From Lactobacillus intestinalis (GTDB lineage Bacteria; Bacillota; Bacilli; Lactobacillales; Lactobacillaceae), in NCBI RefSeq assembly GCF_024397795.1, contig NZ_CP072983.1, positions 434,001 to 498,000 on the forward strand: a stretch of DNA of 64,000 bases, read 5' to 3'. Of the stretch, positions 8,691-17,085 are shown one piece after another. The translations under genes were made by a program, and so were the position numbers. The first letter of the stretch is position 1. Each line of letters starts with the position of its first letter. A model generated the notes under the pieces. It did no database searches, was not told the DNA's origin, and saw only the letters and a list, made by a program, of their open reading frames with translations.

Positions 8691-8714
8691 CCTAAGAGCG
8701 ATTCATGTTATATT
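8686..8714 (+). promoter_or_regulatory. Promoter of ccpA
   Basis: TTGCAC at 8686-8691 and TATATT at 8709-8714 with a 17-base spacer, about 40 bases upstream of the ccpA ATG. The -35 box is embedded in the cre site. Confidence 0.65.
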
Positions 8715-8752
8715 GCTATGTAGACATTTTAAAGAGAGCTGGGGAATGACAT

Positions 8753-9754
8753 ATGCATAAACAAGAAGTAACTATTTACGATGTGGCCCGAGAAGCCAAG
8801 GTTTCTATGGCGACTGTATCCCGTGTAGTTAACGGAAATGACAATGTAAGAAAAGAAACTAGAGACCGTGTAATGGAAGTTATCAAGCGTTTGCACTATC
8901 AACCAAATGCTGTAGCTCAAGGTCTTGCATCTAAGAGAACCACTACTGTAGGACTTGTAGTTCCTGATCTTACTAATTTATACTTTGCTGAACTTTCAAA
9001 GGGGATTGATGATATTGCCCTTTTGTACAAGTACAACATTATTATTACAAGTATCGAAAATCGCTTGATGAAAGAAGATCAAGCAATCCAAAGTTTGTTA
9101 AATAAGCAAGTTGACGGTGTAATTTACATGTCAAACCGTTTACCAGAAAAGGTAATAGATGCTTTTGAAAGAACCGATACTCCAGTTGTGCTTGCTGGTA
9201 CTAAGGATAATCGCGAAGATTTACCTTCAGTTACTATCGATTATAAGAAGGCTGATACTGAAGCCCTCAACTTAATGTTTAACGATGGTAAGAAGAATTT
9301 AGGAATTGTAGTTGGTGATCCTGATGCCGTAGTAAACAGTGAATATCGTATTCCTGCTTACAAGGAATTTATTAAGGAACATGATTTGGGTGAGGCTCAT
9401 ATTTACACTAATGTGATGGATTACTCAGATGGTTACAATCTTTATTCTCAACTTGCTAAAGATGGCGTTGATGGTGTGATTGTAACACGTGATAGCAGTG
9501 CAGTGGGAATCTTGAATTCTGCAATGGATGCTGGTAAGAATGTGCCAAAAGATCTTGAAATTGTGACTGCTAGTGCTACTCAAATTGCTTCTGTTGTTCG
9601 CCCTGCTTTAACTACAATCAAGCAACCTCTTTATGATATGGGAGCTGTTGCGATGAGAATGTTAACTAAGTTGATGAACAATGAAGAAGTAGAAGATGTG
9701 CATATTGAATTGCCATACGAACTTGTTAAAAAGCAAAGTACGTTAAACCAATAG
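8753..9754 (+). CDS. ccpA: Catabolite control protein A (LacI family regulator)
   Basis: The 333-residue length is normal for CcpA. The N-terminal helix-turn-helix reads VTIYDVAREAKVSMATVSRVVNG, with the hinge helix NAVAQGLASKRTTTVGLVVPD, followed by a periplasmic-binding-protein-like domain (DLTNLYFAELSKGID and later segments). With Ser-phosphorylated HPr as corepressor it binds cre sites and controls carbon metabolism genes. The neighbouring pepQ and the cre site in its own promoter favour CcpA over another LacI-type regulator. GGGG lies about nine bases before the ATG. Confidence 0.94.
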   Translation: MHKQEVTIYDVAREAKVSMATVSRVVNGNDNVRKETRDRVMEVIKRLHYQPNAVAQGLASKRTTTVGLVVPDLTNLYFAELSKGIDDIALLYKYNIIITSIENRLMKEDQAIQSLLNKQVDGVIYMSNRLPEKVIDAFERTDTPVVLAGTKDNREDLPSVTIDYKKADTEALNLMFNDGKKNLGIVVGDPDAVVNSEYRIPAYKEFIKEHDLGEAHIYTNVMDYSDGYNLYSQLAKDGVDGVIVTRDSSAVGILNSAMDAGKNVPKDLEIVTASATQIASVVRPALTTIKQPLYDMGAVAMRMLTKLMNNEEVEDVHIELPYELVKKQSTLNQ

Positions 9755-9763
9755 TAAAGTAAA

Positions 9764-9798
9764 AAAATAAGCGGTTCGATTTCGAACCGCTTATTTTG
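9764..9798. terminator. Bidirectional terminator between ccpA and pepV
   Basis: AAATAAGCGGTTCG and CGAACCGCTTATTT form a 14-base perfect stem over an ATTT loop. A and T runs flank both sides, serving the convergent ccpA and pepV genes. Confidence 0.9.
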
Positions 9799-9799
9799 T

Positions 9800-11200
9800 T
9801 TATTTAGTTAATTCGTAAATTGCTTCTGCATAAATTGCAATTGAATCAATTAAGTCTTTAACCATCATGTATTCATTTGCTTGGTGCATTACCATTGGCG
9901 CATCCTCTGGTTGAGCACCAAAGGCAACCCCATGTTTAAAGAGACGACCGTAAGTACCACCACCGATGACAACTTCGTGTCCTTTTTTACCAGTTTGATG
10001 TTCATAAACCTTGAGTAAAGTTTTAACTAATGGATCATCACCAGGAACGTAATGAGGTTCTTCGAAGGAGTCGTAAGAAGCAGTTAAGATATCGCTAAAT
10101 TTTTCCTCAACTTGCTTAACCATCTTGTCAGGATTAGTACCTTGAGGATAGCGAATATTATCTTTTAAGATAGCAGGACCGTTTTCTTCATATTCAAAAA
10201 TACTTGGTGCACTAGATAAATCACCCATTAACTCATCATGATGGAAAACACCCAACTTCTTACCTTGGAAGTCTTCGTGTTCAACATCAGCTAAAAAATG
10301 TAAGTAATTCTTATCGCGACCCTTGAAGTCAAATTGATCAAGGAACGAAGCTAAGAAAGTTGCAGCGTTGCGCCCAACTTGCGGAGCACTAGCATGAGCA
10401 CCTTGACCAGTAAGTTCTAAGTTAGCAGTGTTACCGTCAATTTCAAAACGTCCCTCAAGCTTGTTTTCAGCTAAAAACTTTTCAAAAGCAGTTTTAATTT
10501 CGTCTAAATTATCTGCTTCGATGGTAGCGTAAGCTTTTTGTGGAGTAACGTTGGCAGCAATTCCAGCAGTAAACTTCTTTAACTTTACTGAGCCTTGATC
10601 TTTATCCTCTTTAAAATTAAGTTCTAAAGTATAAATTCCTTGTTCTCCATTAATAATTGGATATTCAGCATCAGGAGAGAATACTTGATCTGGAGTTTTC
10701 TCATGCTTTAAATAATAGTTAATACCAACCCAATTAGTTTCTTCGTTAGTACCAACAATGAAGTCGATCTTCTTCTTAGGCTTAAAACCAGCTTCCTTTA
10801 ATAAAAGCATTCCGTAGTAAGCAGCAAGGGCAGGCCCTTTGTCATCAGCACTTCCGCGGCCGATGATCTTCCCATCTTTAATAAGCATTTTGAAAGGATC
10901 TGTTTCCCAACCGTCTCCAGCTGGAACAACATCCATGTGGCCAATAATTCCTAAAGTTTGGTCACCTTCCCCAAAGTCAACACGCCCAGCATAGTTATCA
11001 ACGTTTTTAGTGTGGAAACCATCACGTTCAGCGAATGACAAAAATTTTTTCATTGCCTTAACAGGACCAGGTCCAACTGGGTATTCTTTGGAAGTATTGT
11101 TTAAATCTTCTGAAGAATCAATTGCAATTAATTCGTCTAGATCGCGTAAAATATCATCTTTTTTAGCTTCGGCTAATTTCTTGTAATCTAAATCTATCAT
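9800..11200 (-). CDS. pepV: Dipeptidase PepV
   Basis: A cytoplasmic zinc dipeptidase of family M20 that degrades dipeptides, including carnosine-like and beta-Ala ones. The length of 466 residues fits PepV. Visible metal and catalytic residues are LGIIGHMDVVPAGDGW (His and Asp), IIGRGSADDKGPALA (bridging Asp), VGTNEETNW (the two glutamates), SPDAEYPI and the C-terminal histidine in MVMHQANEY. The internal lid domain spans roughly residues 185-380. AAGGGAG lies seven bases upstream of the ATG. It is transcribed separately from the upstream glycerophosphodiesterase gene. Confidence 0.96.
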   Translation of the reverse strand: MIDLDYKKLAEAKKDDILRDLDELIAIDSSEDLNNTSKEYPVGPGPVKAMKKFLSFAERDGFHTKNVDNYAGRVDFGEGDQTLGIIGHMDVVPAGDGWETDPFKMLIKDGKIIGRGSADDKGPALAAYYGMLLLKEAGFKPKKKIDFIVGTNEETNWVGINYYLKHEKTPDQVFSPDAEYPIINGEQGIYTLELNFKEDKDQGSVKLKKFTAGIAANVTPQKAYATIEADNLDEIKTAFEKFLAENKLEGRFEIDGNTANLELTGQGAHASAPQVGRNAATFLASFLDQFDFKGRDKNYLHFLADVEHEDFQGKKLGVFHHDELMGDLSSAPSIFEYEENGPAILKDNIRYPQGTNPDKMVKQVEEKFSDILTASYDSFEEPHYVPGDDPLVKTLLKVYEHQTGKKGHEVVIGGGTYGRLFKHGVAFGAQPEDAPMVMHQANEYMMVKDLIDSIAIYAEAIYELTK

Positions 11201-11232
11201 GATTTCTCCCTTTTATTAATATGTTAAGAAAG

Positions 11233-11238
11233 ATTGTA
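11233..11238 (-). promoter_or_regulatory. Putative extended -10 box of the pepV promoter
   Basis: TGGTACAAT on the minus strand, an extended -10 with TG at the right distance, about 33 bases upstream of the pepV ATG and directly after the terminator of the upstream gene. No good -35 box is seen. Confidence 0.4.
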
Positions 11239-11241
11239 CCA

Positions 11242-11273
11242 GAAAAAAAAAGCTTTTCTAAATTAAAAAGCTT
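11242..11273 (-). terminator. Terminator of the glycerophosphodiesterase gene
   Basis: On the minus strand AAGCTTTT and AAAAGCTT form a stem followed by an uninterrupted T-run. The stop codon of the upstream gene lies inside the hairpin. Confidence 0.75.
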
Positions 11274-12636
11274 CTTTAGTAATTTTTAGAGTATTTTGTA
11301 AATTATCGAAATAAGTCTGTTTTTCGCTAGTAGGGAGTTTATAACTGACTAGCGCAATATTGTTATAACGACTAATTTTAGGTAAATCACGATAGTCGCT
11401 GAAACTTTCCGAATTGAAAAAACCATAAAAGAGAATGTCGTCTGCTTTTACCCAGCCAGCCTTAGTGTAAAGCCACATACTTTTTGGAGAACCGTTGAAA
11501 TTCAAAATCTTATACAATTTGTTAGCGGGTAAAACTTTACCAGTTTTTGCTTGATTATCAGGTTGAGAATAAGTAGGAACCTCCACTTGAGGTTTGGCGA
11601 GAATTTCTTTATTTTCATAAGCAGCGATGTCTTTTTTGGTTAGATCAAGATTTACGAATTCTGCGGAAATAAAGGTTTTTTCGCCGACTTGATAATAAAG
11701 CTGATCATCAACTCGCACGCCATAACTGACATGTAATTTTTGCCCAGGATAAATGTGTTTCTTTTGGGGGATGCGCACATAAGGATTCATCATAATCGGA
11801 GTTTTATTTTTACCAAAATAAGTTCCATCGCGATCGATTTCGTACTTTCGTGTCCCCATTTTAGCTAGCTTGTATTTAAAGCCAGTTGCTGGAAAGTTAG
11901 TAACTACTCCATCGACGTTACGGTTAATTAACCAATGCCATAGAGCGGGGGATTCATCCATTTCGGCCCAAACAAAGACTTGTTTATTCAGCTTATGTAA
12001 CCAGCGAATTAGCCAAGGATGATCTTGAACGATATCGGAAGAAACGTTAACAGCATTGACTTGTGGGAGAATACTGAAATTGATTCTTTTTAAGCTGCCT
12101 ACAATTAAGATCAAATAAGCATTGGGCATGATTTTTCTAAAATGGAATAGACTCGCTGCCGAAAAAGAATGAATCATGACGCGTTTTTCCATATGATATT
12201 TTTTTACAGTTTCCGCAATTTTGTCTTCTAGTTCATATGAAGAATCTGTTGAATGATCAATTTTTGTTTCTAAAACAAATTTAGTATTGGGTTTGTTTTT
12301 ATAGTGTTCAAATAATTCACTCAAACTCATTACATGTTCGCCGTTGTCGTATTTTAGCTGATGAAGCGAACTAAAATCATTTTGTGATACAATTGCATGT
12401 GTATGAGTGACTCGGTATAAATCATCATCATGGCTGATAACTAAAACCCCATCTTTTGATAGTTGAAGATCAAGTTCCACATAATCCGCTCCTGAATTAA
12501 AAGCCGAATTATCACTTTGGATAGTTTCTTCAGGATACTTGACGGGATCGCCACGATGACCAACAACTGTGAAGCCGCTAGTCATTAAAAAAATTAAACT
12601 AAAAATTGCCAGTAAAAAGTGGCGTTTACGTTCCAT
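11263..12636 (-). CDS. Membrane-anchored glycerophosphodiester phosphodiesterase with C-terminal SH3-like repeats
   Basis: A 457-residue protein starting MERKRHFLLAIFSLIFLMTSGF, an N-terminal signal or anchor helix. The GDPD catalytic domain follows: VVGHRGDPVKYPEETIQS, ADYVELDLQLSKDGVLVISHDD, then FVLETKID and DGVVTNFPATG. Such enzymes release glycerol-3-phosphate from glycerophosphodiesters, possibly from lipoteichoic acid at the cell surface. From about residue 290 there are extra segments with MWLYTKAGWVKADDIL, resembling GW/SH3-type cell-wall repeats. The ATG at 12636 is chosen because GAGGTG lies nine bases upstream. A longer frame to 12732 has no ribosome site and overlaps the divergent gene. 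Confidence 0.85.
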   Translation of the reverse strand: MERKRHFLLAIFSLIFLMTSGFTVVGHRGDPVKYPEETIQSDNSAFNSGADYVELDLQLSKDGVLVISHDDDLYRVTHTHAIVSQNDFSSLHQLKYDNGEHVMSLSELFEHYKNKPNTKFVLETKIDHSTDSSYELEDKIAETVKKYHMEKRVMIHSFSAASLFHFRKIMPNAYLILIVGSLKRINFSILPQVNAVNVSSDIVQDHPWLIRWLHKLNKQVFVWAEMDESPALWHWLINRNVDGVVTNFPATGFKYKLAKMGTRKYEIDRDGTYFGKNKTPIMMNPYVRIPQKKHIYPGQKLHVSYGVRVDDQLYYQVGEKTFISAEFVNLDLTKKDIAAYENKEILAKPQVEVPTYSQPDNQAKTGKVLPANKLYKILNFNGSPKSMWLYTKAGWVKADDILFYGFFNSESFSDYRDLPKISRYNNIALVSYKLPTSEKQTYFDNLQNTLKITKEAF

Positions 12637-12711
12637 TGAATTGTGCACCTCGCAATAACTACAATAGCATGGTTGCATATTTTTTTCTATTTTTATAAAG
12701 GTGTAGATTAT

Positions 12712-13044
12712 ATGAGTAAACAGTATGAACAACTGGATTTAATTGAAGAAGTAACTCGTAATGATGGTAGTAAGTATTTTGAAATTTCTAATATTGACCA
12801 AAACGGGATTGCGGAACTCGCGGCCGATCGGGGAGATATTAAGAGTGTGAAAATTTTACAAGTTAATATTGCTCGCACTAAACCATTAATTACCTATGAA
12901 AAATATATCAATGATAATTATAATCTTCAGACTTTACTTAATGAAGATGATTGGAGAAATCCTAAGTGGGTTGAATGGGATAAACCCAAAGGTAAGATTT
13001 TAGATGCTTATAATATGGTATTGAAGGCCAATAAGATTGGCTAG
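12712..13044 (+). CDS. Conserved hypothetical protein
   Basis: I do not recognise this 110-residue protein. It is soluble, mildly acidic, and has no signal peptide or transmembrane segment. A tryptophan-rich stretch (DDWRNPKWVEWDKPKG) lies near the C-terminus. The start at 12712 is preceded by AAAGGTG nine bases upstream. An upstream in-frame ATG at 12643 would add 23 residues but lacks a ribosome site and overlaps the divergent gene's leader. It lies 15 bases before the YunD-like gene, so it is probably the first gene of that operon. Confidence 0.7.
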   Translation: MSKQYEQLDLIEEVTRNDGSKYFEISNIDQNGIAELAADRGDIKSVKILQVNIARTKPLITYEKYINDNYNLQTLLNEDDWRNPKWVEWDKPKGKILDAYNMVLKANKIG

Positions 13045-13059
13045 AAAGTTGAATGTACA

Positions 13060-14442
13060 ATGGAAACTTTAAGAATTTTACACACTAATGATCTTCATTC
13101 ACACTTTGAACATTTTCCAAAGATTGGCCGCTATTTAAAGAAGGCCCAAGCAGATAAAAGCGTTTCTGAAGTTTATACTTTTGATGCTGGTGACTTTATG
13201 GATCGTTCTCATCCTTTCAGTGATGCGACAGAAGGTCAAGCAAATATTGAATTAATGAATAAATTTAATTATGATGCTATTACCATTGGAAATAATGAAG
13301 GAATCTCTAATCCACATTGGGTTTTGGAAAAACTTTTTGATCATGCGGATTTTCCTGTAGTCTTAGCTAATCTGCGCGAAGAAGATGAATCAATGCCAAA
13401 ATGGTGTACTCAAGATAAAATTATTACTACTAAGAAAGGAACTCGTATTGCCTTAATTGGTTTAACGGCAGCTTATCCGATGACTTATGGGCCTAATCAT
13501 TGGCATGTTAAAATGCTCAAAAATACAATGGATGATTTATTGCCAAAACTTAAAGGCAAGTATGATATGTTGATTATGCTTACCCACATTGGTTTAAGAA
13601 TGGATCGCTGGCTAAGTAAAAATTATCCGCAAATTGATTTGATTGTGGGAGGTCACAGTCATGATTTGATTCCAAATGGTGAAAAGGTTAACAATACTTG
13701 GATTACACAGACTGGTAAATGGGGAAATTATGTGGGTGACATTCATGTTGAAATTGGTGATGATCATAAAGTAAGAAAAATCACCCCAATCACCGTTCCA
13801 GTTGCTTCTATGCCAGAAATACCCGGTGATGAAGAAGTTATTCAAGGTTATCGTGAAAAAGGAAAAGAAATTCTTGAACAGCAAACGGTGGCCGAACTTC
13901 CAGAAAAATTTAAAGATGATAAGACAGCAGCAATTCAAGTGTCTCTAGATGCGATTGCGAATTTTGCTGGGACTGATCTAGCTATGCTGAGCTCGGGACT
14001 TTTTCTTGCACCATTTAAGGCGGGAAAGCTCACTAAATATGATATGCAAAAAGCTTTGCCACATCCCATGCATGTTGTACGATCTACTTTGAAAGGGACA
14101 GATTTATGGCGATTGGTTATGGAAATTGAAAAAAATCGCCATTATCTAGAGCACTTTCCTTTACAAGGGATGAGTTTTAGAGGAAAAATTTTCGGCCAAA
14201 TGTACTATAAAGGAATTAAGGTCGATCACAGAAGACGCATTGTATATGTAAATGGAAAAGAAATAGACCCTGAAAAAGAATATCAAATTGCTGGTTTAGA
14301 CCACTATGTTTTAGTGCCATTTTTCCCAACATTATCGATTGTAGGGGATAATGAATTTCTTTTCCCACAATTTTTAAGAGAAGTAATTAGTGATTATTTA
14401 GCTAAAAATTATCCCGTTAAACAGGAAGTGAAGAAAAAGTAA
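13060..14442 (+). CDS. Calcineurin-like metallophosphatase, YunD/5'-nucleotidase type
   Basis: A 460-residue protein with both 5'-nucleotidase domains. The N-terminal metallophosphatase (about 1-230) has ILHTNDLHSHFE, FDAGDFMDRS, AITIGNNEGI, MLTHIGLRMD and GGHSHDLIP, the expected dinuclear metal ligands. The C-terminal substrate-binding domain follows from about 270. There is no signal peptide, so it is cytoplasmic, unlike secreted UDP-sugar hydrolases; it is closest in layout to Bacillus YunD. The substrate cannot be told from sequence. The ribosome site is weak (AAAG). The stop directly abuts the next ATG. Confidence 0.88.
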   Translation: METLRILHTNDLHSHFEHFPKIGRYLKKAQADKSVSEVYTFDAGDFMDRSHPFSDATEGQANIELMNKFNYDAITIGNNEGISNPHWVLEKLFDHADFPVVLANLREEDESMPKWCTQDKIITTKKGTRIALIGLTAAYPMTYGPNHWHVKMLKNTMDDLLPKLKGKYDMLIMLTHIGLRMDRWLSKNYPQIDLIVGGHSHDLIPNGEKVNNTWITQTGKWGNYVGDIHVEIGDDHKVRKITPITVPVASMPEIPGDEEVIQGYREKGKEILEQQTVAELPEKFKDDKTAAIQVSLDAIANFAGTDLAMLSSGLFLAPFKAGKLTKYDMQKALPHPMHVVRSTLKGTDLWRLVMEIEKNRHYLEHFPLQGMSFRGKIFGQMYYKGIKVDHRRRIVYVNGKEIDPEKEYQIAGLDHYVLVPFFPTLSIVGDNEFLFPQFLREVISDYLAKNYPVKQEVKKK

Positions 14443-15048
14443 ATGAAGAAAAAGGAGAACTCCAAGGAAGAGTTTGCCCCCGAGGAAAATAAGTATCAAC
14501 AAAAACAGCCAATCCGCCATCCCTTGGCAAAAATTGTGCTTGACGAAAACAAAATTAAAATCAACGAGCAACTTTACAAGATCGTGATCGATAAATTTGA
14601 TGCAATCGATGTTGAAATGTTGCGTGAAAAATATGATCCTTACCTAAATCAATATGATTTCTTAGTAGGGGATATTTCTAGCGACCATTTACGATTGAAG
14701 GGTTTTTATAAGGATAATGTGCGTACTTCAATTGATCGTAAACAAAAAGCTATCGCTGATTATTTAACTGAATATTGTAATCCTGGAGGAGCCTATTTTG
14801 TTTTACAGCTAATCAGTCCAGTTCATCATTACAATACCAATACTCATTTACACGAAAAACAAAATCGCGAATATCATAAAAAACGTTACTCTAAGAAAAA
14901 TATGGAATTTAGTTTTAAGAAAAAGAAGGTTCATCGGACTAAATTCAAAAAACGTCAGACTGTAGCTGTTAAAAAATCGCGAGGAAAGCATCAGGCCTTT
15001 GTAATTAAGAAAAAGAAAAGAGGTAAAAAGAATGAAGAAAGATTATAA
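14443..15048 (+). CDS. YutD family protein (DUF1027) with a long basic C-terminal tail
   Basis: A 201-residue protein. Residues about 30-130 match YutD/DUF1027 (KIVIDKFDAIDVEMLREKY, then DFLVGDISSDHLRLKGF and CNPGGAYFVLQLI). The last 65 residues are extremely rich in lysine and arginine (for example FSFKKKKVHRTKFKKRQ) and look disordered, much longer than the Bacillus protein. Such a tail could bind RNA or ribosomes; that is inference. The gene abuts the upstream stop and overlaps the next gene by 17 bases, so translation is tightly coupled. Function is unknown. Confidence 0.85.
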   Translation: MKKKENSKEEFAPEENKYQQKQPIRHPLAKIVLDENKIKINEQLYKIVIDKFDAIDVEMLREKYDPYLNQYDFLVGDISSDHLRLKGFYKDNVRTSIDRKQKAIADYLTEYCNPGGAYFVLQLISPVHHYNTNTHLHEKQNREYHKKRYSKKNMEFSFKKKKVHRTKFKKRQTVAVKKSRGKHQAFVIKKKKRGKKNEERL

Positions 15049-15808
15049 TCTATTCTTGATTGACCTAGATGGGACCATTTATCGTGGGGATGAAACTATT
15101 CAAACAGGGGTAGATTTTGTTCATCGTTTGAAAGAGGCCCATAAAGACTATCTCTTTTTAACTAATAACACTACTCGGACGCCAGAAATGGTAGTTGAGA
15201 AACTAAAAAAACATGGGGTAGAAACTGATGTTAACCATATTTACACCCCAAGTATGGCGACTGCAAGCTATATTATTAATAAAAAGCATACTAATGACGT
15301 TGAAGTTTATATTATTGGCGAGTTTGGTTTAAAAAATGAGTTGTTAAATATTGCTGGATTTAAGTTAAACGAAATTACGCCAGAATATGTGGTGGTGGGG
15401 ATGGATCAAGACTTAACTTATAAAAAAGTTCGTACAGCGACTAGGGCAATTAGAAACGGCTCAACTTTTATTGGAACAAACGCCGACTTGAATTTACCTT
15501 TAGGTCATGAATTAATTCCTGGAAATGGTTCTCAATGTGCGATGATTGCAGCTGCGACTGGTCAGCAACCACTCTATATTGGGAAGCCTGAATCAATCAT
15601 TGTTGATTATGCTCTAAAAAAGATCCATCATTCTAAAGATGAAACTATTATTGTTGGTGATAATTACAATACCGATATCCGTGCTGGCTTTAACAGTGGA
15701 GTGGATCAGATGTTGACTCTAACTGGAGTTACTACTCGTGCTGATATTGAAGGTAAACGTCAACCTACTATTACTGTAGACAATTTGAGTGAATTTAAAT
15801 TTAACTAA
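15032..15808 (+). CDS. HAD-superfamily sugar/nucleotide phosphatase, YutF/NagD type (TIGR01457)
   Basis: A 258-residue class IIA HAD hydrolase. Motif I is FLIDLDGTIYRGD with nucleophile and acid aspartates, motif II is FLTNNTTRTPE, the lysine lies in IGKPESIIVDYAL, and motif IV is VGDNYNTDIRAG. A C2-type cap lies between motifs II and III. It dephosphorylates small phosphorylated metabolites; the true substrate is not predictable. The start has AGAGG eight bases upstream and lies inside the yutD-like gene, the usual yutD-yutF coupling in Firmicutes. Confidence 0.9.
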   Translation: MKKDYNLFLIDLDGTIYRGDETIQTGVDFVHRLKEAHKDYLFLTNNTTRTPEMVVEKLKKHGVETDVNHIYTPSMATASYIINKKHTNDVEVYIIGEFGLKNELLNIAGFKLNEITPEYVVVGMDQDLTYKKVRTATRAIRNGSTFIGTNADLNLPLGHELIPGNGSQCAMIAAATGQQPLYIGKPESIIVDYALKKIHHSKDETIIVGDNYNTDIRAGFNSGVDQMLTLTGVTTRADIEGKRQPTITVDNLSEFKFN

Positions 15809-15810
15809 TA

Positions 15811-16413
15811 ATGCAAAAAAATCTCGGAGCTAGTATATATAATTTCTTTTTTGCACTTTCTGCAAGCATTGTGGGTGCGATTGTTTTTAGTTGGCCTCTT
15901 TTGTTTATTTTTGTAACTGTGCAAAAAACCTACCAAATAGTAAATATGTCGGTTTTAAAAGTAATGCATAATTATAATCAATTAATGTTGTATTTACTTT
16001 GGCCATTTAAAAATAAATTACAAATGGATAATTTTCCTACTTCTAAAAGTGCGGCTGAGCACTTTGCTGATGTAAAAAGATTACTTATCTTAGCAGTTTT
16101 AGTCTTTATTATCTGTTTAGCGATTTATATAATAGCAAAAAGGCGTAATGAAGAAGAATTGCTGAAAATAGGTAAGATTGAAGCATGGATTTTTCTTTTG
16201 CTTCCAATTATTGTTTTGCCTTTCGCGATTATGAATTTTGATAGTTTCTTTATTTTCTTCCATCATTTGTTTTTTGCTAGTAGTAATTGGCTATTCGATC
16301 CTAATACCGATCCCATCATTAATGTTTTAACCGAAGAATTTTTCGCTTCATGTTTTGGTGTATTTGGGATTATCTATGAATTATATTTTATAAGTAAAAT
16401 TGTACATAAATAA
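15811..16413 (+). CDS. TIGR01906 family integral membrane protein (DUF1461)
   Basis: A 200-residue protein with about four hydrophobic helices: FFFALSASIVGAIVFSWPLL, LLILAVLVFIICLAIYIIA, AWIFLLLPIIVLPFAIMN and the C-terminal GVFGIIYELYFISKI. The layout, and its place right behind yutD and yutF genes, match the TIGR01906 family. A large extracellular-type loop with the FHHLFFASSNWLFDPNTDPI segment is a family hallmark. It starts two bases after the yutF stop with no clear ribosome site, so it depends on coupling. Function is unknown. Confidence 0.85.
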   Translation: MQKNLGASIYNFFFALSASIVGAIVFSWPLLFIFVTVQKTYQIVNMSVLKVMHNYNQLMLYLLWPFKNKLQMDNFPTSKSAAEHFADVKRLLILAVLVFIICLAIYIIAKRRNEEELLKIGKIEAWIFLLLPIIVLPFAIMNFDSFFIFFHHLFFASSNWLFDPNTDPIINVLTEEFFASCFGVFGIIYELYFISKIVHK

Positions 16414-16446
16414 AAAAGGAGTTCCTTAATGGAATTCCTTTTTTAA
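16412..16446. terminator. Bidirectional terminator overlapping the dedA stop codon
   Basis: AAAAAGGAGTTCC and GGAATTCCTTTTT pair almost perfectly over a TTAAT loop. The last codons and the stop of the minus-strand DedA gene are inside the hairpin. Confidence 0.8.
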
Positions 16447-17076
16447 TGTTAATTTTTTCTTTAAAGCAACAATTGCAATTGGCACTACAGAAACTAAAAT
16501 AATTGCAATTACGATCATTGAGAAGTGATCTTTTACAAATGGAATGTTACCAAAGAAGAATCCTATAATTGTAAAAAGCCCTGTCCAAAGCAAACCACCT
16601 AAAATATTGTAGGTGATGAAGTGACCATAGTGCATTTTGCTGCCTCCAGAAATAAATGGGACAAAAGTTCTGATGAAAGGAATAAATCTTCCTACTACAA
16701 TTGTGATTGGGCCGTGCCGCTCAAAGAATTTCTCAGCTGCTAGTCGATTATTTTGATTAATTAATTTATTGAACCAAGCATGTTTTTCTCCGGTTCGGGT
16801 TGACCAGGCTCCGATTTCATAGTTAACTGTATCACCCACAATAGCCGCTATTGCTACAACAGCATAAATTACCCAAATGTTTAATCCATATTGGGGATTG
16901 GCTGCCATGGCACTAGCTGCAAAAATTAGCGAATCTCCTGGTAAAAAAGGAAAGATAACTAATCCAGTTTCAATGAAGATAATTGCAAATAAAATTAAAT
17001 AAGTCCATCCGCCGAATTGATTGACAATCGTGATTAAATGATCATCAATATGAAGAATAAAGTCAATTAACGCCAT
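16426..17076 (-). CDS. DedA family membrane protein
   Basis: A 216-residue polytopic membrane protein of the DedA/SNARE-associated family. Conserved parts are FIETGLVIFPFLPGDSLIFAAS, the amphipathic region with ERHGPITIVVGRFIPFIRTF, and the GGSKMHYGHFITYNILGG loop with the family glycine. Members of this superfamily act as lipid flippases or transporters (undecaprenyl phosphate or phosphatidylethanolamine) and affect proton-motive force. AGGAGT lies seven bases before the ATG. It lies nine bases downstream of the oxidoreductase gene and probably shares its transcript. Confidence 0.94.
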   Translation of the reverse strand: MALIDFILHIDDHLITIVNQFGGWTYLILFAIIFIETGLVIFPFLPGDSLIFAASAMAANPQYGLNIWVIYAVVAIAAIVGDTVNYEIGAWSTRTGEKHAWFNKLINQNNRLAAEKFFERHGPITIVVGRFIPFIRTFVPFISGGSKMHYGHFITYNILGGLLWTGLFTIIGFFFGNIPFVKDHFSMIVIAIILVSVVPIAIVALKKKLTLKKEFH

Positions 17077-17085
17077 AAATTACTC

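Noticed and set aside
12643..12732. Longer starts for both divergent genes at the glycerophosphodiesterase/hypothetical junction
   Set aside because: The extended frames overlap each other and lack ribosome sites; the inner starts have good ones.
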